A DNA stretch of 64,000 nucleotides from an uncultured Pseudomonadota bacterium. GTDB taxonomy: Bacteria > Pseudomonadota > Gammaproteobacteria > Steroidobacterales > Steroidobacteraceae. The notes under the pieces are model-generated. The model did no database searches. It saw nothing but the letters and a program-made list of their open reading frames with translations, and was not told the origin of the DNA. Shown one piece after another: positions 27,162 to 36,155 of the stretch; within the stretch, counting starts at the first letter, position 1, and each line of letters opens with the position of its first letter. The position numbers and the translations under genes were made by a program. Where the stretch lies: positions 1-64,000 of the forward strand of contig CAIYLH010000083.1 in assembly GCA_903927005.1 (NCBI GenBank). The letters are read 5' to 3'.

Positions 27162-28036
27162 CCCTCCGCGCACGCGCTTTCATCCTGATGCAGCAGCTGC
27201 TGCCGCAACACCTGCTCACCGCAGCGGTCTACTGGCTCGCGCGGCGCCGCTCGCGCTGGCTCAAGAACGCACTGATCCGCGGCTTCTGCCGACTGTTCCC
27301 GATCGACCTCACCGAGGCCGAGTTCGGCGACGCCGAGGGCTATGCCGACTTCAACGCGTTCTTCACCCGGGCGCTGCAGGACGGTCGCCGCCCTCTTTCG
27401 ACCGAGCCCAATGCGCTGCTCAGCCCCTGCGACGGCACCGTCAGCGAGCGCGGCACGATCGACGGCTCGCAGGTGCTGCAGGCGCGCCTGAGCGCGAAGT
27501 GCCACAGCTACTCGCTCGAGGCCTTGGTCGGCGACGCCGGCCGCGCCGCGCCATTCGTTGGCGGCGAGTTCGCGACGATCTACCTGGCACCCTACAACTA
27601 CCACCGCGTGCATGTGCCGATGGCCGGCAGGCTGACCTCGATCCACTACGTGCCGGGCGCGCTTTATTCGGTCAACGCCACGACCGCGGCCGCCGTACCC
27701 GGCCTGTTTGCCCGCAACGAGCGCGTCGTGTGCCACTTCGACACCGCGAGCGGTCCGCTGGCGGTGATCTTCGTTGGCGCTTTGAATGTCGGCAGCGTAA
27801 GCCTGGTCGGAACCGGCGAGGTGACGCCACGGCGGCCGCGCACCCCGTGTCAGATCGAGCTGCCCGCGACGTGCGACTTTGCCGCGGGCGCGCAGCTCGG
27901 GCACTTCAACATGGGCTCGACCGTGATCCTGCTGCTGCCGCAAGGCTGCGTGTCGTGGCTCGCGCCATTCACACCCGGCGCCAGCGTGCAGGTCGGTGCG
28001 GCGATCGGTCAGCTCGCGCCGGCCGCCCCGCCATGA
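27158..28036 (+). CDS. psd: Phosphatidylserine decarboxylase proenzyme
   Basis: 292 residues. It makes phosphatidylethanolamine at the inner membrane. The proenzyme self-cleaves within the GST motif, visible as FNMGSTVILL near residue 250, leaving a pyruvoyl group. YLAPYNYHRVHVP is the second signature. It overlaps sco and epmA by ATGA at both ends, forming a tight sco-psd-epmA operon. Confidence 0.95.
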   Translation: MTLRARAFILMQQLLPQHLLTAAVYWLARRRSRWLKNALIRGFCRLFPIDLTEAEFGDAEGYADFNAFFTRALQDGRRPLSTEPNALLSPCDGTVSERGTIDGSQVLQARLSAKCHSYSLEALVGDAGRAAPFVGGEFATIYLAPYNYHRVHVPMAGRLTSIHYVPGALYSVNATTAAAVPGLFARNERVVCHFDTASGPLAVIFVGALNVGSVSLVGTGEVTPRRPRTPCQIELPATCDFAAGAQLGHFNMGSTVILLLPQGCVSWLAPFTPGASVQVGAAIGQLAPAAPP

Positions 28037-28983
28037 GCGCGGAGGTGGTACGCGAGCGGCTGGTCGCGCGCGCGCGACTACTGGAGCGCTGCCGCCATTT
28101 CTTCGCCGAGCGCGGCGTGCTCGAGGTGGAGACACCGATCCTGTGCCAGACGACGGTCACCGACGTCCACCTCGCCTCGCTCGAGACCCGGCTGGCAGGC
28201 CGACCGCGTCCTTACTACCTGCAGACCTCGCCCGAGTACGCGATGAAGCGGCTGCTCGCCGCTGGCAGCGGCGATATCTACCAGACCTGCAAGGTGTTCC
28301 GCGACGACGAAAGTGGCCGCCACCACAACCCTGAGTTCACTATGCTCGAGTGGTACCGGCTCGGCTTCGACCACCACCAGCTGATGGACGAGGTGCAGGC
28401 GTTGCTGGAGACGCTGCTGGCCGAGAGGCTGAACGCGCCGGCCGAGCGGCTCAGCTATCGTGATGCATTCCTGCGCGAGCTGGCGGTCGATCCGTACACC
28501 GCCTCGTTGGCGGCGCTCGCGGAGATCGCGCGCGAACGCCTCGGCGCGCGCGAGTTCAGCGCAGAGCGCGACACGCTGCTCGACCTGCTGATGGGGGCGC
28601 TGGTGGGACCGGCGCTCGGCGCCGAGCGGATCACGTTCGTGCACGACTATCCCGCCTCGCAGGCGGCACTGGCGCGTTGCCTGCCCGGCACGCCTGCGGT
28701 CGCGGCCCGCTTCGAGGCCTACGTTGGCGGCGTTGAGCTGTGCAACGGCTTCCACGAGCTCGCCGATGCCGCTGAACAGCGCCGGCGTTTCGAGGCCGAC
28801 CGCGCCGCGCGTGCGGCGCGCGGTCTGCCGCTGCCGCCCTTGGACGAGCGTCTGCTGGCCGCGCTAGCGCGCGGCCTGCCCGACTGTGCCGGGGTCGCGC
28901 TCGGGCTCGACCGTGTGCTGATGCTCGCCACCGGCAGCGACTCGCTGACCGACGTCCTCGCCTTTACCGTCGATGAGGCCTGA
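28033..28983 (+). CDS. epmA: EF-P beta-lysylation protein EpmA (GenX/PoxA)
   Basis: 316 residues, a LysRS-like class II synthetase without an anticodon-binding domain. Motif 2 is KVFRDDESGRHHNPEFTMLEWY and motif 3 is GVALGLDRVLML. It transfers (R)-beta-lysine to the conserved lysine of EF-P. The efp gene lies 525 bp away on the opposite strand, and its product has the target lysine. EpmB, which makes beta-lysine, is not in the window. Confidence 0.94.
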   Translation: MSAEVVRERLVARARLLERCRHFFAERGVLEVETPILCQTTVTDVHLASLETRLAGRPRPYYLQTSPEYAMKRLLAAGSGDIYQTCKVFRDDESGRHHNPEFTMLEWYRLGFDHHQLMDEVQALLETLLAERLNAPAERLSYRDAFLRELAVDPYTASLAALAEIARERLGAREFSAERDTLLDLLMGALVGPALGAERITFVHDYPASQAALARCLPGTPAVAARFEAYVGGVELCNGFHELADAAEQRRRFEADRAARAARGLPLPPLDERLLAALARGLPDCAGVALGLDRVLMLATGSDSLTDVLAFTVDEA

Positions 28984-28996
28984 CGGGAGACACGCC

Positions 28997-29491
28997 ATGA
29001 GCCATCCGACCACTCCGCTGCCGAGCGGCGCTGACGCCGCGACGCTCTACGCCCACCTGCTGCAGTCGCTCGACGGGCTGCTGGCAGGCGAACGTGACCC
29101 GATCGCGAACCTCGCCAACGCCTCGGCGCTGCTGTGGGCAACGCTGCCAGAGCTCAACTGGGCGGGGTTCTACCTGCTACGAGGCGATGAACTGGTGGTG
29201 GGCCCGTTCCAGGGCAAGCCCGCCTGCGTACGAATTTCCCTCGACCGGGGCGTCTGTGGGGCGGCGGGGCGCGAGCAGCGCACGCAGATCGTGGCCGACG
29301 TGCACGCGTTCGCAGGCCACATCGCCTGCGATGCGGCTTCGAACTCGGAAATCGTAGTGCCGCTGGTGCGCGACGGCCGACTGCTCGGCGTCATGGACCT
29401 GGACAGCCCGGTGCCCGGCAGGTTTGCCGACGAGGACGGCCGCGGGCTGGAAGCCTTCGCGGCGCGTCTCGTCGCGGGGTCCGACCTCTAG
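28997..29491 (+). CDS. msrC: Free methionine-(R)-sulfoxide reductase (GAF domain)
   Basis: 164 residues forming a single GAF domain. The three fRMsr cysteines are in GKPACVRI, RGVCGAA and HIACDAASNSEIVVP. The enzyme reduces free Met-(R)-SO using thioredoxin. ATG 28997 follows a GGGAGA ribosome-binding site and lies 13 bp after epmA. It is convergent with efp. Confidence 0.92.
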   Translation: MSHPTTPLPSGADAATLYAHLLQSLDGLLAGERDPIANLANASALLWATLPELNWAGFYLLRGDELVVGPFQGKPACVRISLDRGVCGAAGREQRTQIVADVHAFAGHIACDAASNSEIVVPLVRDGRLLGVMDLDSPVPGRFADEDGRGLEAFAARLVAGSDL

Positions 29492-29507
29492 CGGCCGGAC
29501 GTGCGCC

Positions 29508-30074
29508 TTATCTGGCGCGCGAGATGTAGTCGCCGGTGCGGGTGTCGATCCGCAGGATCTCGCCTTCGTTGATGAACAGCGGCACGCGCACCACCGCGCC
29601 GGTCTCAAGCTTGGCCGGCTTCTGCCCGCCGGTGGCGGTATCACCGCGCAGGCCCGGGTCCGTCTCGACGACCTTCAGGTCGACGTGCGCCGGCGGGGTC
29701 ACGGTCAGCGGCTGGCCGTTCCACAGCGTCACGATGCACTGCACGCCGTCCTTGAGCCACTGCGCGGAGTCACCCATCGCGGCCTTGCCGGCCATGTACT
29801 GCTCAAAGGTGTCCGGCGACATGAAGGTCCAGAAGCTGCCGTCCGTGAACAGGTACTGCATGTCCATGTCGACGATGTCGGCGGCCTCGACCGTGTCGCC
29901 CGACTTCCAGGTGCGCTCGACGACCTTGCCGTTCTTCAGGTTGCGAATCTTCACGCGGCTGAAGGCCTGGCCCTTGCCTGGCTTGACCATCTCGTTCTCA
30001 ACGATCGAGAACGGCTCGCCGTCGATGAGGATCTTCAGGCCGGTCTTGAATTCGTTCGTGCTGTAATTCGACAT
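29508..30074 (-). CDS. efp: Elongation factor P
   Basis: 188 residues with three KOW/OB-like domains. It relieves ribosome stalling at polyproline stretches. The modification site is K34 in KPGKGQAF, the beta-lysylated form that requires EpmA, consistent with the neighbouring epmA. The C-terminus ends [15 protein letters not shown] ribosome-binding site precedes the ATG. The 228-bp gap to the next gene carries divergent control signals that I cannot resolve. Confidence 0.96.
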   Translation of the reverse strand: MSNYSTNEFKTGLKILIDGEPFSIVENEMVKPGKGQAFSRVKIRNLKNGKVVERTWKSGDTVEAADIVDMDMQYLFTDGSFWTFMSPDTFEQYMAGKAAMGDSAQWLKDGVQCIVTLWNGQPLTVTPPAHVDLKVVETDPGLRGDTATGGQKPAKLETGAVVRVPLFINEGEILRIDTRTGDYISRAR

Positions 30075-30302
30075 GGGTCAATCGCTCCAGAGGCCAACAG
30101 GGGCACAAAAGGGGTGCCGCTCGGCCGTCCCAAAAGGCCCGACATGATACCGGCAAAGGGCTCTGCCGGCCAGCAACGGCCCCCGGCGCAGCCGCGCGAG
30201 CGATGGTCAGGCCTTTGAAAAGTGTCGAGTTGATCGCCGGTTCGGGGTCCCGGGCGGTGTACGATTGGCGCGGTCTCCCCAGCCACGCCCGGGTCCAGCG
30301 CC

Positions 30303-32381
30303 GTGCCTCAGTCTGCCGCAACGCCCTCGCCCTCCAACGGCACCCCCGTCCCCGTTCTGGTGCTGACCCGTCAGCAGGACCACGTGGAGTCGATCAACTC
30401 CACCCTGCGCCGTGCCGGCCATGCGGTGCACTGCACCTGGCTGCCGGATGCCGCCGACCTTGGCGACGCGATGATCCAGATCAACCCTGAGCTGCTGGTG
30501 GTGTTCGCGGACGAGCGACTGCTGCCACTGGACACGATCGCCGACCTGCGCGCCCGCAGCCAGCCGCCGGTGCCGGTGATCCTGGTCAGCGCCGAGGTCA
30601 CCGACATCACCAGCACTGCGGCGCTGCGCGCCGGCGCCCAGGACATCGTCTCGCTGTCCCACCCCGAGCGCATACAGCTGGTCTGCTCACGCGAACTGCG
30701 CGCGTTCCGCCTTGAGCGGGCACTGAACCAGACCGTCTCCTCGGCCCGCGAGTACCAGCGTGCTCTGGCCGCGTTCATGGAAGGCTCGGCGGACGCCATC
30801 GCGCAGGTGCAGGAAGGCATCGTGGTGGATGCCAACCCCGCCTGGCTGGAACTGTTCGGCTTTGCGGACACCGATGCCGTACACGGCCAACCGGTCATGG
30901 ACTTCTTCGATCGCGACTCGCACGCCGCGCTGAAAGGTGGCCTGTCTGCCTGCGCCACGGGCAAGTGGGCCAATCACCCGCTGCGCGTCTCTGCACGCCT
31001 CGCAGACGGCTCGCTGCTGCCGCTGGAAATGGTGCTCGCGCAGGGCGAGTTCGGCGACGAAACCGTCGTCAACTTCTGCATCCCGAGCCGTCGCCGCGAC
31101 TCTTCCGACATGGAGCAACGCCTGACCGAGGCGGTGCGCAAGGATCCGAGCACGGGCCTGCTGCACCGCGCCTACCTGCTGGAGGACCTGCGCACACAGC
31201 TGGGCCAGCCAGTACCCGGCGGCGTGCGCTATGTCGCCATGCTCCGTCCCGACCGGATGGACACCGTCGTCTCCCAGCTCGGCCCGTTGCTGGCGGAAGA
31301 GTTCATCGCCCAGGTGGCCGCCATTGCGCGCGACGAGGCAGCACCCGGCGACCTGTGCGGCCGCTTCACCGGCTCCAGCTTCCTGTTCCTGGTCGCTCGC
31401 GGCACGGTCAAGGACGTCGAGGCCTGGGCGGAGAACCTGCTGGCGAAGATATCCGCGCATATCTACAAGGTCGGCACCCGCACGCTGAGCGCGACCGCCA
31501 CGGTCGGACTGGGCCTGGTGGCGGCCAAGGTCACCGACCCGAGCGGGCCGGTCAACGACGCCATGGCGGCGATGCAGCTCGCGCGCGAGGCCGGCGGCAA
31601 CGCCGTACGCCTGCTCGACCACGTCGACAACGACGCGCGCGTCGAGGCCAACGACAAGCTCTGGGTACATCACATCAAAGCGGCGCTGATGGAGAACCGC
31701 TTCCGCCTCGTGCAGCAGCCGGTCGCGAGCCTGCTCGGCGAGGACAAGGGCATGTTCGACGTGCTTGTGCGCATGCTCGATGAGACCGGCAAGGAAGTGC
31801 TGCCCTCGGAGTTCATCCCGGCGGCTGAGCGCAACGACCTGATGAAGAATATCGACCGCTGGGTAATCGGCGCGGCGATGTCGTTCTGCTCCACGCGCAA
31901 GTCAGGCGTGATTTTCGTGCGCCTGTCGAAGGACACGGTGGAGGACCAGTCGCTGCCGACGTGGCTGTCGAACCAGCTGCGCGGCAATCGCTTCGAGCCA
32001 GGCCGGCTGTGCTTCCAGGTCACCCAGGAAGTCGCCGACCAGTTCCTGCTGCCGACCCAGGCGCTGCGTGAGCAGCTGGGCCGACAAGGGTTCAAGTTCG
32101 CGATCGAGCATTTTGGTGCGGGGGCCGAGCCACGGGTGCTGATCGAGCACGTCCGCCCCGACTTCGTGAAGATCGAAGGCTCCCTGATGCAGGGCCTGGC
32201 GGGCAACCCCGCGCTGCAGACCCGCGTGAAGCACCTGATCCTGCTGGCCAAAGCCGTCGGCGCGCAGACCATCGCCGAGCGCGTCGAGGACGCGAACACG
32301 ATGGCCGTGCTGTGGCAGCTGGGCATCGAGTTCGTACAGGGCTACTTCATCCACAAGCCCGAGGACGTCGTGCTCGGCTGA
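30303..32381 (+). CDS. FimX-like protein: receiver-PAS-degenerate GGDEF-degenerate EAL
   Basis: 692 residues. A response-regulator-like domain covers about 17-130, a PAS domain 150-265, a GGDEF-like domain 280-440 and an EAL-like domain 455-690. The GGDEF motif is replaced by TGSSF (356-360) and the EAL motif by a stretch containing FDVLVR (485-490). Both enzymes are therefore probably inactive and the protein is more likely a c-di-GMP receptor. This matches FimX, which controls type IV pilus assembly, and fits the presence of fimV. The start is GTG 30303. Confidence 0.85.
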   Translation: MPQSAATPSPSNGTPVPVLVLTRQQDHVESINSTLRRAGHAVHCTWLPDAADLGDAMIQINPELLVVFADERLLPLDTIADLRARSQPPVPVILVSAEVTDITSTAALRAGAQDIVSLSHPERIQLVCSRELRAFRLERALNQTVSSAREYQRALAAFMEGSADAIAQVQEGIVVDANPAWLELFGFADTDAVHGQPVMDFFDRDSHAALKGGLSACATGKWANHPLRVSARLADGSLLPLEMVLAQGEFGDETVVNFCIPSRRRDSSDMEQRLTEAVRKDPSTGLLHRAYLLEDLRTQLGQPVPGGVRYVAMLRPDRMDTVVSQLGPLLAEEFIAQVAAIARDEAAPGDLCGRFTGSSFLFLVARGTVKDVEAWAENLLAKISAHIYKVGTRTLSATATVGLGLVAAKVTDPSGPVNDAMAAMQLAREAGGNAVRLLDHVDNDARVEANDKLWVHHIKAALMENRFRLVQQPVASLLGEDKGMFDVLVRMLDETGKEVLPSEFIPAAERNDLMKNIDRWVIGAAMSFCSTRKSGVIFVRLSKDTVEDQSLPTWLSNQLRGNRFEPGRLCFQVTQEVADQFLLPTQALREQLGRQGFKFAIEHFGAGAEPRVLIEHVRPDFVKIEGSLMQGLAGNPALQTRVKHLILLAKAVGAQTIAERVEDANTMAVLWQLGIEFVQGYFIHKPEDVVLG

Positions 32382-32411
32382 CCGCCGGCGGCACGCGCGC
32401 AGGCCTGCCCT

Positions 32412-32690
32412 ATGGACTGTAGAGCCCGCTGCGGCGCCTGCTGTATCGCCCCGTCGATTTCAAGCCCCATTCCGGGCATGCCACAGGGCAAACGCGCCGG
32501 TGAGCGCTGCGTCCAGCTGCGCGCAGATGAATCCTGCGCGATCTTCGGCCGGCCGGAGCGACCGGCCGTCTGCGCGCAGCTGCGCCCGAGCGACGAGATG
32601 TGCCGCAGCTCGCGCGCCGAGGCGCTGGCGGCACTGACAGCGCTCGAACACGCCACGCGACCGGACCCAGCCGGAAAATCCTTTCGCTAA
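32412..32690 (+). CDS. YkgJ-family cysteine-cluster protein
   Basis: 92 residues with nine cysteines. The N-terminus CRARCGACC matches the CxxxCxxCC signature of the YkgJ/UPF0153 family, probably a metal (Fe-S or Zn) binding protein. GKRAGERCVQL and CAIFGRPERPAVC are the other conserved parts. Function is unknown. It follows the FimX-like gene by 30 bp. Confidence 0.85.
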   Translation: MDCRARCGACCIAPSISSPIPGMPQGKRAGERCVQLRADESCAIFGRPERPAVCAQLRPSDEMCRSSRAEALAALTALEHATRPDPAGKSFR

Positions 32691-32744
32691 GCGACGCGTC
32701 TCGCGCGCCAGTCGATCATTGCGCCGGGCATCACGCAGGCCGCC

Positions 32745-33941
32745 TCAACCAAACCCGGGCGTCGCACGCAGGCGCGCGAGCAATGGCGTCGCCAGCGGCA
32801 CGCTCAACATCGTGCTGCCCACCGCCATCAGCAGCAGCGCGGTGAACGTCTCGCTGCTGATAATCGCCTTGTCGAGCAGCACGTTGACGAAGATGATCAT
32901 GATCAGCGCCTTGGTCTGCAGCAGCCAGCCGATCAGCGACGCCTCGCCCGGCGCCCAGCCGAGAATGCGACCTGCTATCCGCAGACCCAGCAGCTTGCCG
33001 CTGACCGAGGCGACCAGCAGTACGCCTGCCAGCAGGAACACGCTCGTCCCACCCAGCGACCAGTGGGTACGCAGGCCCGTGCTCAGAAAGAACACCGGCA
33101 TCAGTACCAGCAGTACGTTGTGGCGCAGCATGTCCATCTCGCGCTGCTCGAACCACTTGCCATCCAGTAACACCCCGGCGAGGAACGCGCCGACCATGAA
33201 ATGCAGGCCCGACCAGTCCGCCGCCAGCGCGACCAGTGCAAGCCAGATGACACCCGCGTACCAGCGGTCGCGTTGCGCCAGCTTCGGCACCAGCCAGCGA
33301 ATGAGCGCGCCTGCCAGCGCAAGCGCGATCAGGAACACGCCCTGACGGCCGATCCGGTTCCAGTCCAACAGGATCAGCGCAAGCACGCCCCAGATCGCAA
33401 CGTCGTCGAGGCTTGCATAACGCAGGATCCGCTGACCGATAGGCTCGCGCAGGATGGCGAGCTTCTCCATGAACAGGATCAGGATCGGCAGTGCCGTGAC
33501 CGCGCAGGACATCCCGATACCGAGGGTGAACTGCCACGTCTGCGCCGCCGGCCCCATCCAGCCGGGATAGCGCGCCACGCCGACCGCGACCAGCGCGCCG
33601 AACGCGAGCGGCGTGGCGAGCGCAAGGCCGGCGGTGATGGTCGTCTGGCGCCGGTCGCGCCAGACGCCGGTGAGGTCGAGTTCTATGCCCGCGATCCAGA
33701 CGAACAGCATCACCGCCCACCAGGCGATGCCATTGAGCGACTGCACCACCGTCGGATTGAAGACAAACGCGTAGTAGTCGGGATATGCGGCACCCAGCAC
33801 GCCAGGGCCGAGCACGATGCCGAGCAGGATCTGCACGACGACCAGCGGGGCGTAGTACTCGGTCCTACCGAGTCGCCAGACGAGGTATGGGATCGCGAAG
33901 ATCATCAGCATCGCGAGCAGGAAGATTTCGGTCGTGGACAT
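32745..33941 (-). CDS. CPA2-family cation:proton antiporter
   Basis: 398 residues with about twelve membrane helices and a Na+/H+ exchanger (KefB-like) fold. ILLGIVLGPGVLG near residue 40 and the DD in YASLDDVAIW near residue 182 are typical. No TrkA-N or TrkA-C regulatory domain is attached, so it is a membrane-only form. Ion specificity cannot be told. A 90-bp gap separates it from glgX. Confidence 0.85.
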   Translation of the reverse strand: MSTTEIFLLAMLMIFAIPYLVWRLGRTEYYAPLVVVQILLGIVLGPGVLGAAYPDYYAFVFNPTVVQSLNGIAWWAVMLFVWIAGIELDLTGVWRDRRQTTITAGLALATPLAFGALVAVGVARYPGWMGPAAQTWQFTLGIGMSCAVTALPILILFMEKLAILREPIGQRILRYASLDDVAIWGVLALILLDWNRIGRQGVFLIALALAGALIRWLVPKLAQRDRWYAGVIWLALVALAADWSGLHFMVGAFLAGVLLDGKWFEQREMDMLRHNVLLVLMPVFFLSTGLRTHWSLGGTSVFLLAGVLLVASVSGKLLGLRIAGRILGWAPGEASLIGWLLQTKALIMIIFVNVLLDKAIISSETFTALLLMAVGSTMLSVPLATPLLARLRATPGFG

Positions 33942-34044
33942 AGCCCCTCCATCCCGGTCAGGCCCGGATGCTGAACGACACCACCTCCACCCGTTGAGCC
34001 TGGCCGGCAGTTGCGCAATTGTAGGGGGTCTGGCTGCCGATCGC

Positions 34045-36153
34045 TCAGCTGGCGGCTGCGCCGCTGCATGGCAGCCGCTCCAGTATCAGCGACGCGCGGC
34101 CAAGCAAGCGCAGCGGTAGCGCTAGTGACAGCGTCGCCGCCGCGTCCGGCAGCACCAGCAGGGCGGTGTCGACCAGCAGCCGCCAGCTACCGGCCGCAAT
34201 CTCCGGCGGCAGCCTGAACTCGACTTCCGCGGCGCCGGGGTTGAACAGCATCAGCAACGGGCCCGCCTCGGCCTGGGACGTATCGAGCAGGACGCCGATC
34301 GCGCGGCCTTGTGGATCGCTCCAGTCGCCATCGCTCATCCGCCTGCCCGCCGGATGCAGCCAGCCCACATCATGGTCGCGGCCGCTGCGACTGCCCTTGA
34401 GAAACGTCTCGCGCCGCAGCTCCGGCCGGCGCCGACGCAGCGCGATCACGCCGCGACAGAACTCCTCCAGCGACGCCGGGACCGTGGCGAGCGACCAGTC
34501 CTGCCAACTGATCGGGTTGTCCTGGCAGTAGGCGTTGTTGTTGCCAGCCTGCGTACGCGCGAACTCGTCGCCCGCCTGCAGCATCGGCACGCCCTGCGAG
34601 AGCAGCAGCGTGAGCAGCAGATTGCGCATCTGTCGCTGACGGATGGCGACGGTCGTGGGGTTCTCGCTCGGCCCTTCCTCGCCGCAGTTCCAGCTGAGGT
34701 TGTCGGCATGACCGTCGGCATTGCCCTCGAGGTTGGCCTCGTTGTGCTTGGCGCCGTAGCTGACAAGGTCGGCGAGCGTAAAGCCATCATGGGACGTCAC
34801 GAAATTGACGCTGGCCGTCGGCTTGCGGCCATGGTGCCGGAAAATATCGCTCGAACCGGCCAGCCGCTCCGCGAAGGCGCCAAGCACGTACGGATCGCCG
34901 CGCCAGAACGAGCGCAGTGTGTCGCGATAGCGATCATTCCACTCCGACCAGCCGGAGGGGAACTCGCCCAGCTGATAGCCGCCCGGACCGATGTCCCACG
35001 GCTCGGCGATCAGTTTGACGTAGGCGAGGATGGGATCCGCGCGCAACTCGGCAAACAACGGCGCGTGACGATCGAATCCTTCCACGCCGCGGCCGAGCAC
35101 CGGCGCAAGGTCGAAGCGAAAGCCATCTACGTGCATCGCCTGCACCCACCAGCGCAGCGAGTCGAGAATCAGGGCGCGAGTCGCGGGGTCGTCGCAATTG
35201 ACGGTATTGCCGCAGCCGGTGAGGTTGTCGTAGCGGCTTGGGTCATCGACTGCAGGCCGGTAGTAGGCCGCATTGTCGAATCCCTTCAGGGACAGCGTCG
35301 GGCCGTTTTCGTTGCCCTCCGCGGTGTGGTTGAAGACAACGTCCAGGATGACCTCAAGGCCCGCCGCATGCAGCGCCTTGACCATCTGGCGGAACTCCGC
35401 CACCGGGTCTGCGAGTGCGTACTGGGTAGCGGGTGCTGACCAGGCGAGCGAGTTGTAACCCCAGTAGTTGACCAGCCCGCGGTCGCGCAGGAACCCTTCC
35501 GTGGTGAACGCCTGCACCGGCATCAACTCCAGCGCCGTCACGCCCAGACGCAGCAGCCGTTCGATGACCGCCGGCTGCGCGAGGCCCAGGTAGGTGCCGC
35601 GCAGCTGCGGCGGCACCTCGGGATGCAACGCGGTGTAGCCCTTCACGTGCAGTTCGTACAGCACCGTGTCGCGCCACGGGGTGCTCGGCGCAAGATCGTC
35701 ACCCCAGTCGTAGTCATGATCGACGACCCGGCAGCGCGGCATCACCGCAGCGCTGTCCAGCTCGAAAGCCTCCGCCGTCTCAAACAGCGCGCGATCGTGG
35801 TGCGGCTCGCCGGTGAGCGCGCGAGCGCAAGGATCCAGCAGCAGTTTGCGCGGGTTGCAGCGCAGGCCACGTGCCGGCTCGTAAGGTCCGTGCACCCGGT
35901 AACCATACAGCGTACCGACGCCGGCGAACGGCTCGGGCAGGAAACCATGCCACGTGTCGCCGCTGCGCCCCGGCAGCGACACACTGCCCAGCGGCGTGCC
36001 GTCGTGCGTATCGAACAGACAAAGCTCCACCGACTGCGCGGCAGCGGAGTGGACCGCGAAATTGACGCCACGACCGGTAGGAGTCGCGCCCAGTGGCGAT
36101 GGCGCCCCCGCCTCAATCGCCGCGGCAAGTCGCTGCAGGGTAGGCACCGGCAT
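34045..36153 (-). CDS. glgX: Glycogen debranching enzyme (isoamylase type)
   Basis: 702 residues. An N-terminal CBM48 domain (TPTGRGVNFAVHS) precedes the GH13 barrel. The four GH13 regions are seen as DVVFNHTAEG, GFRFDLAPVLG, LIAEPWD and NFVTSHDGFTL. It removes alpha-1,6 branches from limit dextrins produced by GlgP. It is the last gene of glgP-glgB-glgX, 2 bp after glgB. Confidence 0.95.
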   Translation of the reverse strand: MPVPTLQRLAAAIEAGAPSPLGATPTGRGVNFAVHSAAAQSVELCLFDTHDGTPLGSVSLPGRSGDTWHGFLPEPFAGVGTLYGYRVHGPYEPARGLRCNPRKLLLDPCARALTGEPHHDRALFETAEAFELDSAAVMPRCRVVDHDYDWGDDLAPSTPWRDTVLYELHVKGYTALHPEVPPQLRGTYLGLAQPAVIERLLRLGVTALELMPVQAFTTEGFLRDRGLVNYWGYNSLAWSAPATQYALADPVAEFRQMVKALHAAGLEVILDVVFNHTAEGNENGPTLSLKGFDNAAYYRPAVDDPSRYDNLTGCGNTVNCDDPATRALILDSLRWWVQAMHVDGFRFDLAPVLGRGVEGFDRHAPLFAELRADPILAYVKLIAEPWDIGPGGYQLGEFPSGWSEWNDRYRDTLRSFWRGDPYVLGAFAERLAGSSDIFRHHGRKPTASVNFVTSHDGFTLADLVSYGAKHNEANLEGNADGHADNLSWNCGEEGPSENPTTVAIRQRQMRNLLLTLLLSQGVPMLQAGDEFARTQAGNNNAYCQDNPISWQDWSLATVPASLEEFCRGVIALRRRRPELRRETFLKGSRSGRDHDVGWLHPAGRRMSDGDWSDPQGRAIGVLLDTSQAEAGPLLMLFNPGAAEVEFRLPPEIAAGSWRLLVDTALLVLPDAAATLSLALPLRLLGRASLILERLPCSGAAAS

Positions 36154-36155
36154 GC

